This document shows, in pieces, positions 8,266 to 16,357 of a stretch of DNA of 64,000 nucleotides. Below the pieces are notes generated by a model. It was not told where the DNA came from and did not search any database. It worked only from the letters and a program-made list of their open reading frames with translations. The stretch covers positions 868,001-932,000 of the forward strand of contig NZ_JAYRYK010000001.1 of the NCBI RefSeq assembly GCF_041916975.1, in the 5' to 3' direction. Positions within the stretch are counted from its first letter, which is position 1, and each line of letters opens with the position of its first letter. Made by a program: the position numbers and the translations under genes. The stretch comes from Sphingosinicella sp041916975 (lineage in GTDB: Bacteria > Pseudomonadota > Alphaproteobacteria > Sphingomonadales > Sphingomonadaceae).

Positions 8266-9450
8266 TCAGACGCGCTCGTAGAGCGTCACGACGCAGGCGC
8301 CGCCGAGCCCGAGATTGTGCTGCAGGCCGATGCGCGCACCATCCACCTGCCGCAATCCCGCCTGCCCGCGAAGCTGGGCGACGATCTCGGCGCATTGGCC
8401 GAGGCCCGTTGCGCCGAGCGGGTGCCCCTTGCTGAGCAGACCGCCCGACGGGTTGGTGACGACAGCGCCGCCATAAGTGTTGTCGCCGTCCGTGACGAAG
8501 CGCTCCGCTTCACCTTCCCCGCAGAGGCCGAGGCCCTCGTAGGTGATGATCTCGTTGGTGGTGAAGCAGTCGTGGAGTTCCACCAGATCGACATCGGACG
8601 GCCCAAGGCCCGCCGCTTCGTAAACGCTCTCGGCAGCCTTGCGCGTCATGTCTGCGCCCACCGCACGGATCAGGCTGTCGCCGTCGAACGTCCTGTTGGT
8701 ATCGGTGGTCATCGCCTGCGCGCGGATGCGGATTGCCGTGTCGATACCGTGGCGCCGCGCGAAGGCCTCCGAACACAGCACCGCCGCCGCGCCGCCGCAC
8801 GTCGGCGGGCAGCATTGCAGGCGGGTGACGTTCAGGAAAATGGACGGCGAGGCCATCACGTCCTCGACCGAAATCGGCGTCCGGAAGATCGCCTTGTCGT
8901 TGTGCTCGGCGTGGCGGCTCGCCTTCGCGCGCACCGCCGCGAAGGTTTCGGTGCGTGCACCGTAGCGCTCCTGATACTCGTGCCCGGCCCCCCCGAAGAG
9001 CCTGAGCGCCATCGGAACCGCCGTCAGGTCGCCGAACTTGCGGTCGGCGATGGCGAGGAAGTCGGCGAGCGGGCTCGGCCGGTCCTTGAACACAGTGTCG
9101 AGCGCGCCCGGCGTCATCTGTTCGAAGCCGACCGCGATCACGCACTCCGCCGCGCCGCTCGCGATCGCCTGCCGCGCGAGGTACAGCGCGGTGGAACCGG
9201 TCGAGCAATTGTTGTTCACGTTGATGATCGGAATCCCGCTCAGCCCGACGCGGTAGAGCGCCGCCTGCCCCGCGGTCGAATCGCCGTAGACCCAGCCCGC
9301 ATAGGCCTGCTCGACGAGGCGGTAGTCGATGCCCGCGTCCTCCAGCGCCAAACGTGCCGCAGCGGCCCCCATCTCGTCGTAGCTCGGGCTGGTGCCCGGC
9401 TTCACGAACGGCAGCATCCCCACCCCGGCGACTACCACATTCGCGGCCAT
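8266..9450 (-). CDS. Thiolase / lipid-transfer-protein-type (SCP-x) acetyl-CoA acetyltransferase
   Basis: Thiolase-fold protein of 394 residues from the SCP-x/Ltp branch. The nucleophilic Cys appears in NNNCSTGSTAL near residue 87. The conserved His motifs are LHDCFTTNEI and SKGHPLGATG, and a C-terminal GLGGACVV closes the fold. It would cleave a 3-ketoacyl-CoA, or act as an Ltp2-like aldolase on a branched 3-hydroxyacyl-CoA; the sequence alone does not separate the two, and no DUF35 partner is adjacent. It is the first gene of the operon, with GGAGAA before the ATG at 9450 and a palindromic operator candidate about 20 bp upstream. Confidence 0.92.
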   Translation of the reverse strand: MAANVVVAGVGMLPFVKPGTSPSYDEMGAAAARLALEDAGIDYRLVEQAYAGWVYGDSTAGQAALYRVGLSGIPIINVNNNCSTGSTALYLARQAIASGAAECVIAVGFEQMTPGALDTVFKDRPSPLADFLAIADRKFGDLTAVPMALRLFGGAGHEYQERYGARTETFAAVRAKASRHAEHNDKAIFRTPISVEDVMASPSIFLNVTRLQCCPPTCGGAAAVLCSEAFARRHGIDTAIRIRAQAMTTDTNRTFDGDSLIRAVGADMTRKAAESVYEAAGLGPSDVDLVELHDCFTTNEIITYEGLGLCGEGEAERFVTDGDNTYGGAVVTNPSGGLLSKGHPLGATGLGQCAEIVAQLRGQAGLRQVDGARIGLQHNLGLGGACVVTLYERV

Positions 9451-9471
9451 CTCATTCTCCGTTTTATCTTC

Positions 9472-9483
9472 TACTAGGTAGTA
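9472..9483. promoter_or_regulatory. Perfect inverted repeat TACTA-GG-TAGTA, candidate operator
   Basis: A perfect 5-bp-arm inverted repeat lies 22 bp upstream of the thiolase ATG, in the 232-bp divergent gap shared with the D-amino-acid cluster. The position would block leftward transcription of the beta-oxidation operon. The TetR protein at 4663-5295 is the nearest candidate regulator. The remainder of the gap (9484-9682) shows no gene. Confidence 0.4.
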
Positions 9484-9682
9484 CCCTTATTGGCGAGACA
9501 ATGGCGAGTCAATCGGCTGGCGTTTTCTTCGGGGCTGATGGATCGAGGGCCTCGTCGCGCTTGTACGGGAACCGCTGCGACGGACATAAAGGCGGGTGCG
9601 AGGCGCAACATCGTGGTGCGCCTGCACGATTTCTGTATGACAGCTGCACACCCCTGATAGAAAAATGGCATTCAAGGACCAT

Positions 9683-10819
9683 ATGACATCCGCTCCGCAG
9701 ACATTGCGCCAGGCGACGACACCCGCGCTGGTTCTCGATGAGGCCCGCCTCACCGCCAACATCCGCCGGATGGAAGACCATCTCGCGCCCTTCGACGTTA
9801 TCTTCCGCCCACATGTCAAAACGGCCAAATCACCGGATGTGCTTCGTGCGGTCTTTGGCGGCACCGGGCCGATCACCGTATCGACGCTCATGGAAGCGCA
9901 CAGGTTCGCGGAGGCGGGCTTCAGCGACATTCTCTATGCAGTGGGCATCGTTCCATCGAAGCTGGATGCCGTCCGCGCGCTGGCGGATGCGGGCGTCCGT
10001 ATGCAGATCATCCTCGACGACGCCGAGGTCGCGCGCGCGGTCGCCGATGCGATCGCCGGCCACAGCGGCATCACCGTGCTGATCGAGGTGGACTGCGACG
10101 GCCACCGTTCCGGCGTCGCGCCGGAGGCGGATGAACTCCTCGTCATCGGACGGACGCTTGCGGAGGCGGGGCTGCTCGGCGGCGTCCTCACTCACGCGGG
10201 CGAAAGCTACAGTTGCGAAGGTGCGGATGCGATTGCCGCCCACGCGGAGATCGAGCGCGCCGGTCTCGTGCACGCGGCGGAGAGGCTGCGGGCGGCGGGG
10301 CTTCCCTGCCCCATCGTCAGCATGGGCTCGACACCGACCGCGCTGTTCGTGCGGGCGCTCGACGGGATCACCGAGGTGCGCGCGGGCGTTTACATCTTTC
10401 AGGATCTGGTGATGGCGGGGATCGGCGTCTGCCGGCCGGAGGAGATCGCGCTTTCCGTGCTGGCGACGGTAATCGGATATCAGAAGGCACAGGGCCGCCT
10501 CGTCATCGATGCAGGCTGGATGGCGATGTCGCGCGATCGCGGCACGGCGGCGCAGCGCGTCGATCAGGGCTACGGGCTCGTCTGCGATGCGGGCGGCACG
10601 ATCATCGGCGATCTCATCGTTACCGGCGCCAATCAGGAACACGGGCTCGTCGGGCACCGCGACGGCACGCCGCTCGATCTTTCCGCCTATCCGATCGGAA
10701 CCCGGCTGCGCGTGCTGCCCAATCACGCCTGTGCCACCGCCGCGCAGCATTCCGCCTATCTGCTCACCGACACCGACGGTGCAGTTACGGCGCGCTGGCC
10801 GCGCTTCTCGGGCTGGTGA
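9683..10819 (+). CDS. D-serine dehydratase / D-threonine aldolase-like PLP enzyme
   Basis: Fold-type III (alanine-racemase-like) PLP enzyme, about 378 residues. The PLP lysine sits in RPHVKTAK (K46). The C-terminal LPNHACAT supplies a His and a Cys matching the zinc ligands of eukaryotic-type D-serine dehydratase (DSD1); D-threonine aldolases normally use His and Asp there. It should act on a D-hydroxy amino acid. Start is ambiguous: ATG 9665 has no Shine-Dalgarno, while ATG 9683 has AAGGA four bases upstream and is used here. It opens a plus-strand run of genes for D- or N-acyl-amino acids, separated by 94 bp from the deacylase gene. Confidence 0.88.
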   Translation: MTSAPQTLRQATTPALVLDEARLTANIRRMEDHLAPFDVIFRPHVKTAKSPDVLRAVFGGTGPITVSTLMEAHRFAEAGFSDILYAVGIVPSKLDAVRALADAGVRMQIILDDAEVARAVADAIAGHSGITVLIEVDCDGHRSGVAPEADELLVIGRTLAEAGLLGGVLTHAGESYSCEGADAIAAHAEIERAGLVHAAERLRAAGLPCPIVSMGSTPTALFVRALDGITEVRAGVYIFQDLVMAGIGVCRPEEIALSVLATVIGYQKAQGRLVIDAGWMAMSRDRGTAAQRVDQGYGLVCDAGGTIIGDLIVTGANQEHGLVGHRDGTPLDLSAYPIGTRLRVLPNHACATAAQHSAYLLTDTDGAVTARWPRFSGW

Positions 10820-10913
10820 TCCCGGCTTGCGCTATCCCGGCAGCCATGTCAGAAAGATAACAATAATGAGATTCAGGCGATTGTCCGAACATCGTCCGTA
10901 GGAGAGAGTAGCC

Positions 10914-12416
10914 ATGATTCGATCGGTGCTGCGTGCCGCGCTCGTTCCTGCAGTCGCGTTTTGGGCGACAGCCTCCGCCGCGGAGAGCTTCGTCATTGTC
11001 GGCGCGACCGTCATCGACGGCACCGGCGCACCGGCGCGCAAGGCCGACGTGCGGGTCAAGGACGGCCGCATCGCCGCGATCGGCAAGCGCGCGCGCGGCA
11101 GGGGCATTCCCGTCGTTGAAGGCAGCGGCTTCGTGCTCGCGCCCGGCTTCATCGACACACACAGCCACCACGACCGCAATCTCGATGCGCACCTCGATGC
11201 GCTCGCCCCGGCAGCGCAGGGCATCACGACGATCGTCGTCGGGCAGGATGGTGGCGGCCCTCTGCCCGTCGCGGGCCTGTTCGCGAAGCGCGAAGCGCAG
11301 CCCGCAGCCGTGAATGTCGCCACTTACATCGGCCACAACAGCGTCCGCGACGCCGTGATGGGCGCAGACTACAAGCGCGCGGCGACACCCGCCGAGGTCG
11401 ATCGCATGGTCGCCGTCGTCGAGGACAACATGCGCGCAGGCGCGCTCGGCCTTTCGACCGGGCTCGAATACGATCCGGGCATCTATTCGGACCCGTCCGA
11501 GGTGATGGCGCTCGCCCGTGCCACCGCGCGCCACGGCGGACGCTACATCAGCCACATGCGCAGCGAGGACACACGCCTCGACGCCGCGATCGACGAGCTG
11601 CTGGAGATCGGCCGCACCGTGCGTCTTCCCGTGCAGATTTCGCACTTCAAGATCGCGATCGTCGACCGCTGGGGAGACACCGCACCCCTCCTTGCAAAGC
11701 TCGACGCCGCGCGCCGCGCAGGCATCGACGTGACGGCGGACGTCTACCCCTACACCTACTGGCAATCGAACCTCGAAGTGCTGTTGCCGAAGCGGGATTT
11801 CACCGATCTCGCCGCGGCCGAATTCGCGCTCGCGCACATGGCGCGGCCGGAGGATGTGCGTCTCACCCAATATCCCGCGAACCCGGCCTATGTCGGCAAG
11901 ACCGTCGCCGAGGTTGCCGCGATGCGCAGCGTACCCCCGGCGCGTGCCTATCTCGATCTCATCGTGGAGGCCGAAGCGAAGGGAATGTCCAACGCGATCA
12001 TGGGCCGTTCGATGGCGGATGACGATGTCGCCGCACTCATCGCCTGGCCGCACAGTAACATCTGCTCGGACGGCGGCATCGAGGACGCACACCCGCGCGG
12101 CGCAGGCGCCTTTCCGCGCGTGCTCGCATGGATGGTGCGCGACACCGGCCGGCTGAAGCTCGAAGAGGCGATTTACAAGATGAGCGGACTTGCCGCCGAT
12201 CACATGGGTATCGGGGATCGCGGCCGCATCGCCGTTGGACAGGCTGCCGATCTCGTGCTGTTCGATCCCGCGACCGTCGCCGATCGCGCAACTGTCGAGA
12301 ACCCCACCGCCCTCCCCGTCGGAATCCGCACCGTGTGGGTGAACGGCGTCGCCGTCGTCGAGACCGGCAAGCCGACCGGCGCCCTGCCCGGCCAGATCAT
12401 CCGCCGGGCCAACTGA
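10914..12416 (+). CDS. Exported N-acyl-D-amino-acid deacylase (D-aminoacylase family)
   Basis: Amidohydrolase-superfamily deacylase of 500 residues that would hydrolyse N-acyl-D-amino acids in the periplasm. Residues 1-23 form a signal peptide ending ASAAE. The metal-binding motif is intact: FIDTHSHHD (H83, H85), followed by YISHMRSE, QISHFK and a C-terminal Asp in ICSDGG. The terminal segment AVGQAADLVLFDP is the usual amidohydrolase closing motif. AGGAGAG lies before the ATG. It is 24 bp upstream of the DgcN-like gene, so the two are one transcript. The paralogue at 61575-63215 has lost the HxH pair. Confidence 0.9.
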   Translation: MIRSVLRAALVPAVAFWATASAAESFVIVGATVIDGTGAPARKADVRVKDGRIAAIGKRARGRGIPVVEGSGFVLAPGFIDTHSHHDRNLDAHLDALAPAAQGITTIVVGQDGGGPLPVAGLFAKREAQPAAVNVATYIGHNSVRDAVMGADYKRAATPAEVDRMVAVVEDNMRAGALGLSTGLEYDPGIYSDPSEVMALARATARHGGRYISHMRSEDTRLDAAIDELLEIGRTVRLPVQISHFKIAIVDRWGDTAPLLAKLDAARRAGIDVTADVYPYTYWQSNLEVLLPKRDFTDLAAAEFALAHMARPEDVRLTQYPANPAYVGKTVAEVAAMRSVPPARAYLDLIVEAEAKGMSNAIMGRSMADDDVAALIAWPHSNICSDGGIEDAHPRGAGAFPRVLAWMVRDTGRLKLEEAIYKMSGLAADHMGIGDRGRIAVGQAADLVLFDPATVADRATVENPTALPVGIRTVWVNGVAVVETGKPTGALPGQIIRRAN

Positions 12417-12440
12417 ACCTCAAACCGGAAACCGAAACCC

Positions 12441-13448
12441 ATGCAGCCACCGTTTTTGCTTTTTCTGGGGACGGCTCCCGATATCGGCTGGGCCAAGACC
12501 GCCTCAGGCCTTGCCGAATGGCGCGCGGGGGACTGCGCGGGCCAGTATCGCATGGAAGGCTGCCCGGTCGATCTCGGCCTGCCAGACATGAATTTCGCCG
12601 AAGCCGCCGCAAAGGGCGTGCGCACGCTGGTGATCGGCATCGCCAACGACGGCGGCTACATTGCGCCCGAATGGGTGCCGCACATCACGGCAGCGCTCGC
12701 GGCGGGGCTCGATGTCGCGGCCGGGCTGCATCAGCGCCTCGCCGATCACCCGGAAATATCCAAAGCCGCGCAGGCACACGAGCGGACGCTGCACGATCTC
12801 CGCCGTCCGCAGCAGTCGTTCAAGACCGGCACGGGCAAGAAGCGCACCGGCCGCCGCCTGCTGATGGTCGGCACGGACTGCGCAGTGGGCAAGAAATACA
12901 CTGCGCTCGCCATCGATCGCGAGCTTCAGCGGCGCGGCGTGCCCTCTACCTTCTGCCCCACCGGGCAGACCGGCATCATGATCACCGGGCGCGGCATCGC
13001 GATCGACTCTGTCGTCGCCGATTTCATCTCGGGCGCCGCCGAATGGCTCTCCCCCAATGCAGCGCCGGACCACTGGCACGTGATCGAGGGACAGGGCGCG
13101 CTCCTGCACCCGGCCTATGCGGGCGTCACGCTCGGCCTCGTCCACGGCAGCCAGCCCGACGCGCTCGTCATCTGCCACGAGGCGGGGCGCCGGGAAATCC
13201 AGGGCTATGAGGGCGCCTACCCTTGCCCCTCCCTCACCGATGCACTCGCCGTGCATGTCGCCGCCGCGAAGCTCACCAACCCGAATGCACGCGGCATCGG
13301 CATCAGCCTCAACACCTCGCTGCTCAGCGAAGACGCGGCACGCGCCGCGATCCGGGATGCCGAAGCGGAACTCGGCCTCCCCGCCTGCGATCCGCTACGG
13401 TTCGGACCCGCGCCCATCGTCGATCACCTGCTGGACGTGTTCGCGTAA
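12441..13448 (+). CDS. dgcN: DgcN-type D-glutamate N-acetyltransferase (DUF1611 family)
   Basis: Cytoplasmic protein of 335 residues in the DUF1611 family. Characterised DgcN acetylates D-glutamate, and DgcA then racemises the N-acetyl product. The central nucleotide-loop-like motif MVGTDCAVGKKYTAL is clear near residue 145, with TGQTGIMI, VIEGQGALLHPAY and LVHGSQPDALVICHEAGR downstream, all conserved in the right-edge paralogue at 63244. No dgcA epimerase is encoded in this window. It lies 24 bp after the deacylase and 131 bp before the RpiR regulator. The exact substrate here may be another D-amino acid; acetylation followed by deacylation by a neighbour is inference. Confidence 0.85.
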   Translation: MQPPFLLFLGTAPDIGWAKTASGLAEWRAGDCAGQYRMEGCPVDLGLPDMNFAEAAAKGVRTLVIGIANDGGYIAPEWVPHITAALAAGLDVAAGLHQRLADHPEISKAAQAHERTLHDLRRPQQSFKTGTGKKRTGRRLLMVGTDCAVGKKYTALAIDRELQRRGVPSTFCPTGQTGIMITGRGIAIDSVVADFISGAAEWLSPNAAPDHWHVIEGQGALLHPAYAGVTLGLVHGSQPDALVICHEAGRREIQGYEGAYPCPSLTDALAVHVAAAKLTNPNARGIGISLNTSLLSEDAARAAIRDAEAELGLPACDPLRFGPAPIVDHLLDVFA

Positions 13449-13513
13449 AATTGTAGCCCGCGAAATCCTTGCGTCGGCGCTCCCCCCTTTCCCTCGCTCT
13501 GCCCATCAATGTG

Positions 13514-13560
13514 ATGACAACTTTGTCGCGAATGTTATTCTGAAAACATTCGCGACAAAG
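13514..13560 (+). promoter_or_regulatory. rpiR promoter embedded in a perfect 16-bp-arm palindrome
   Basis: Bases 13521-13536 (CTTTGTCGCGAATGTT) and 13545-13560 are exact reverse complements around an 8-base centre. No T-run follows, so it is not an intrinsic terminator. A promoter can be read through it: -35 ATGACA at 13514-13519, 16-bp spacer, -10 TATTCT at 13536-13541, which falls at the palindrome centre. The RpiR start codon follows at 13580. This arrangement strongly suggests an autoregulatory operator for the RpiR protein. Confidence 0.7.
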
Positions 13561-13579
13561 TGTGCAGAGCGAGAATGAA

Positions 13580-14458
13580 ATGAGCGACCTGTTCACGCGG
13601 CTCGAGGCCGAAAATGCGAGTTACACGGCTGCGGAGCGCCAGATCGCCCTGTTCCTGCTCAACAATCGCGAGATGATCCCGTTTGAAACGGCGGCATCGA
13701 TCGCGCAGCGGCTCGATGTCAGCGCGGTAACAGTTGGCCGGTTCTGCCGAATGCTTGGCTTCAAGCATTTCCGGGAACTGAAAGAGCACCTGCGCATGTC
13801 CGCGCACTTGCCGTGGCTCGCCGGGCAGGCCTTCCAGGATTTCCTGTCCGACTTCACCGACAGCGACAAGCGCCGCCGCACGCTGGAACGCGAGATCGAG
13901 CTGCTCGTCGCCGTATACGAGCGCAGCCAGCACAAGGTGTGGTCAGATACAGTGGCACTGATCGCGCGCAGCAGGCGAGTGCAGATCGTCGGCTTCCAGA
14001 CCGAGCGGGGCATCGCGGCGATGCTTGCGCACAATCTCCAGTACGTGCGCCCCGGCGTGGAACTGATCGATAGCGCCTCCGGGCATTTCGCCGATGTGCT
14101 CCTCGAAGATCCAAGCGATCGTTGCCTCGTCATCATCGATGTCCGCCGCTATTCCAGCACGTCACGACATCTCGCTGAGCGCGCGGTGGACGTAGGCATT
14201 CCGCTCGTCATCATCACGGATACGCTTTGCGACTGGGCGCCGCGCCTTACCGCAAACGTACTGGCGGCAGACAGCGACGGCGCGCTGTTCTGGCAAAGCG
14301 CGGTGCCGATGACGGGCCTCGTCAACCTGCTCGTCAACGACATCGTCGGCCACGGCGGCGGCCGCGATGTCGAGGAGCGGCTGGAGCGGATCAGCGCGCT
14401 CTACGAAGATTTCGTGGGCTTCGTACGGCCGACGCGCGCGCGCGGAAGCGATGCATGA
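13580..14458 (+). CDS. MurR/RpiR family transcriptional regulator
   Basis: Transcription factor of 292 residues with an N-terminal RpiR helix-turn-helix (about residues 5-75, including ETAASIAQRLDVSAVTVGRFCRMLGFKHF). A C-terminal SIS domain follows (about 130-260, with VQIVGFQTERG and LVIIDVRRYSSTSR). SIS domains of this family bind phosphosugars or amino-sugar acids such as MurNAc-6-phosphate. A GTG 18 bases upstream is in frame, but the ATG at 13580 matches the usual family N-terminus. It sits directly behind the palindrome at 13521-13560 and between dgcN and the HDAC-like gene. It is therefore the likely local regulator, and a cell-wall-derived inducer would fit the D-glutamate theme (inference). 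Confidence 0.92.
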   Translation: MSDLFTRLEAENASYTAAERQIALFLLNNREMIPFETAASIAQRLDVSAVTVGRFCRMLGFKHFRELKEHLRMSAHLPWLAGQAFQDFLSDFTDSDKRRRTLEREIELLVAVYERSQHKVWSDTVALIARSRRVQIVGFQTERGIAAMLAHNLQYVRPGVELIDSASGHFADVLLEDPSDRCLVIIDVRRYSSTSRHLAERAVDVGIPLVIITDTLCDWAPRLTANVLAADSDGALFWQSAVPMTGLVNLLVNDIVGHGGGRDVEERLERISALYEDFVGFVRPTRARGSDA

Positions 14459-14521
14459 CGCGCACCCGCGACGCCGTCGCGGGGCTTTCCGGCCGGTGGC
14501 ATTGAATGCTATCTCCGGGGC

Positions 14522-15532
14522 ATGATTTCATTCTTCGATGAGCGCCAGCTCCGCCACGCGCCACTTCGCGAACTGCACAACGGCGCATGGACGCCCTATG
14601 CCGAATGCGCTGATCGCGCGCGCAATATCCGGGATGCGATCGGTACACCGGCACCCGCGCGAGATTTCGGCATGGCGCCGATCGAGGCGGTTCACGACGC
14701 GGACTATCTCGCCTTCCTGAAGGGCGCGCACGCGGCATGGCGTGCCGCTTTGCGCGAAGATGATGCGATCGCCTACACGTGGCCCGTTGTCCGTCGCCGC
14801 AAGCTGTCCCTCGAACGCATCGATGCGCGGCTCGGCCAATATAGTTTCGATGCCTCGACACCGATCGCGGAGGGTACGTGGGACGGCGCCTACTGGTCGG
14901 CGCAGACCGCGCTCACGGCGCTCGATGCCGTGCTCGCGGGCGCACGCACGGCCTTCGCGCTTTGCCGTCCGCCGGGACACCACGCCGGTGCCGATTATCT
15001 CGGCGGCTATTGCTATCTGAACAACGCCGCGATCGCCGCGCAGCACGCACACGCCGCGGGCGCTGGGCCGGTCGCCATCCTCGACGTGGACTATCATCAC
15101 GGCAACGGCACGCAGGACATTTTCGAAGCGCGCGGCGACATCTTCTTCGCCTCGATCCACGCGGATCCGGTGACCGACTATCCGTTCTACTGGGGCCATG
15201 CCGACGAAACCGGCAGCGGCGATGGCGCAGGCACGACGCTCAACATCCCGATGCCGCGCGGCACGCGGATCGACGCCTATCTCGCTGCACTCGATACGGC
15301 CTTGGCGCGTATCAATGACTGGGGTGCCAGACTGCTTGTGCTTTCTTTCGGCGCGGACACGTTTTCCGGCGACCCGATCTCGCACTTCGCAATTGAAACC
15401 GAGGATTTCGCTACGATCGGCGCACGCATTGCGGCCTTGGGTCTGCCGACCGCAATCATCATGGAAGGCGGCTATGCCGTCGGCGATCTCGGCGGCAATG
15501 TCGCGCGTTTCCTCTCCGGTTTCCCAGACTAG
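14522..15532 (+). CDS. Histone-deacetylase-fold amidohydrolase (acetylpolyamine amidohydrolase-like)
   Basis: Zinc-dependent deacetylase of the arginase/HDAC fold, 336 residues. Catalytic signatures are complete: RPPGHHAGADYLGGYC with the His pair near residue 155, DVDYHHGNGTQ with zinc Asp/His, SFGADTFSGDP with the second Asp and EGGYAV with the catalytic Tyr. The length and the loop before RPPGHH fit bacterial acetylpolyamine amidohydrolases. It is encoded 63 bp after rpiR on the same strand. In this context it may remove acetyl groups from N-acetylated amino acids or amines made by the neighbours rather than from polyamines; that is inference. Confidence 0.88.
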   Translation: MISFFDERQLRHAPLRELHNGAWTPYAECADRARNIRDAIGTPAPARDFGMAPIEAVHDADYLAFLKGAHAAWRAALREDDAIAYTWPVVRRRKLSLERIDARLGQYSFDASTPIAEGTWDGAYWSAQTALTALDAVLAGARTAFALCRPPGHHAGADYLGGYCYLNNAAIAAQHAHAAGAGPVAILDVDYHHGNGTQDIFEARGDIFFASIHADPVTDYPFYWGHADETGSGDGAGTTLNIPMPRGTRIDAYLAALDTALARINDWGARLLVLSFGADTFSGDPISHFAIETEDFATIGARIAALGLPTAIIMEGGYAVGDLGGNVARFLSGFPD

Positions 15533-15592
15533 GCGATCTTGCGGGCGCGGCCAAAACGCAATACTATGAGCCTGATTATCGGAAACAGGCCA

Positions 15593-16351
15593 ATGAAGCG
15601 GAGCACGGATTATCCCCTCGAACTCAGGCCCGTGATGGGCTTCGAGGATGATTACCCGGCGGGTTTCGTCGATCCCTTCCATTCGCACGATCGTGCCCAG
15701 CTCTCTTATGCCAACTCCGGCGTCATGCTGTTCATCACGGATCATTCGAGCTTCGTTCTGCCGCCCCAGCGTGCGATCTGGCTTCCTGCCGGCGTACGGC
15801 ACAAGGCGATCTGCCGCGGCCCCGTGAACATCCACACCGTCTTCATCGATCCGGACATCGAATACCTGCCGCACGCCTGCCGCGTCTTCGAAGTCTCGCC
15901 GCTGGTGCGTGCGCTCATTCAGGAGGTTTTCGGCTTCCAGCCCGCCTATGACGAGGAAGGCCGCGAGGGGCGGATCGTGCGGCTGCTGCTCGAAGAAATC
16001 CAGCACATGCCGAACATCCCGGTGATGGCGCGTATGCCGGCGGACAGCCGCCTGCTCAGGGTATGTCAGGCCATACTCGACGATCCCGCGGACCCGCGCG
16101 ATATCGATGACTGGGCAAGCCTTGCGAGCATGGGCCGCCGTACCTTCACGCGCCTGTTCAAGCAGCAGACGGGCATGGGCCTCGCCACGTGGCGGCAGCA
16201 GGTGCGGCTGATGGAGGCGCTGTCGCTCCTCGCATCCGGCGTCTCCGTCACCAACGTCGCCTACGATGTGGGCTACGAAAGCCCGAGCGCGTTCACCGCG
16301 ATGTTCCACCGCTCGTTCGGCGTGCCGCCGAGTCAGTACGTCGGCGGCTGA
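15593..16351 (+). CDS. AraC-family transcriptional regulator with cupin N-domain
   Basis: Regulator of about 252 residues. The N-terminal half is a cupin-like sensing domain (HSHDRAQLSYANSGVMLF, then LPPQRAIWLPAGVRHKA). The C-terminal 100 residues are an AraC DNA-binding domain with two helix-turn-helix motifs (SLASMGRRTFTRLFKQQTGM and VTNVAYDVGYESPSAFTAMFHRSFG). In-frame starts exist at 15566 and earlier, but ATG 15593 has AGG upstream and matches the family start. It ends the plus-strand cluster and converges on the amidohydrolase at 16358 with only 6 bp between stops. Confidence 0.9.
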   Translation: MKRSTDYPLELRPVMGFEDDYPAGFVDPFHSHDRAQLSYANSGVMLFITDHSSFVLPPQRAIWLPAGVRHKAICRGPVNIHTVFIDPDIEYLPHACRVFEVSPLVRALIQEVFGFQPAYDEEGREGRIVRLLLEEIQHMPNIPVMARMPADSRLLRVCQAILDDPADPRDIDDWASLASMGRRTFTRLFKQQTGMGLATWRQQVRLMEALSLLASGVSVTNVAYDVGYESPSAFTAMFHRSFGVPPSQYVGG

Positions 16352-16357
16352 ACGCTC

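Noticed and set aside
13521..13560. The long palindrome as an intrinsic terminator of dgcN
   Set aside because: No T-run follows on either strand, and it contains the rpiR promoter, so an operator is a better reading.
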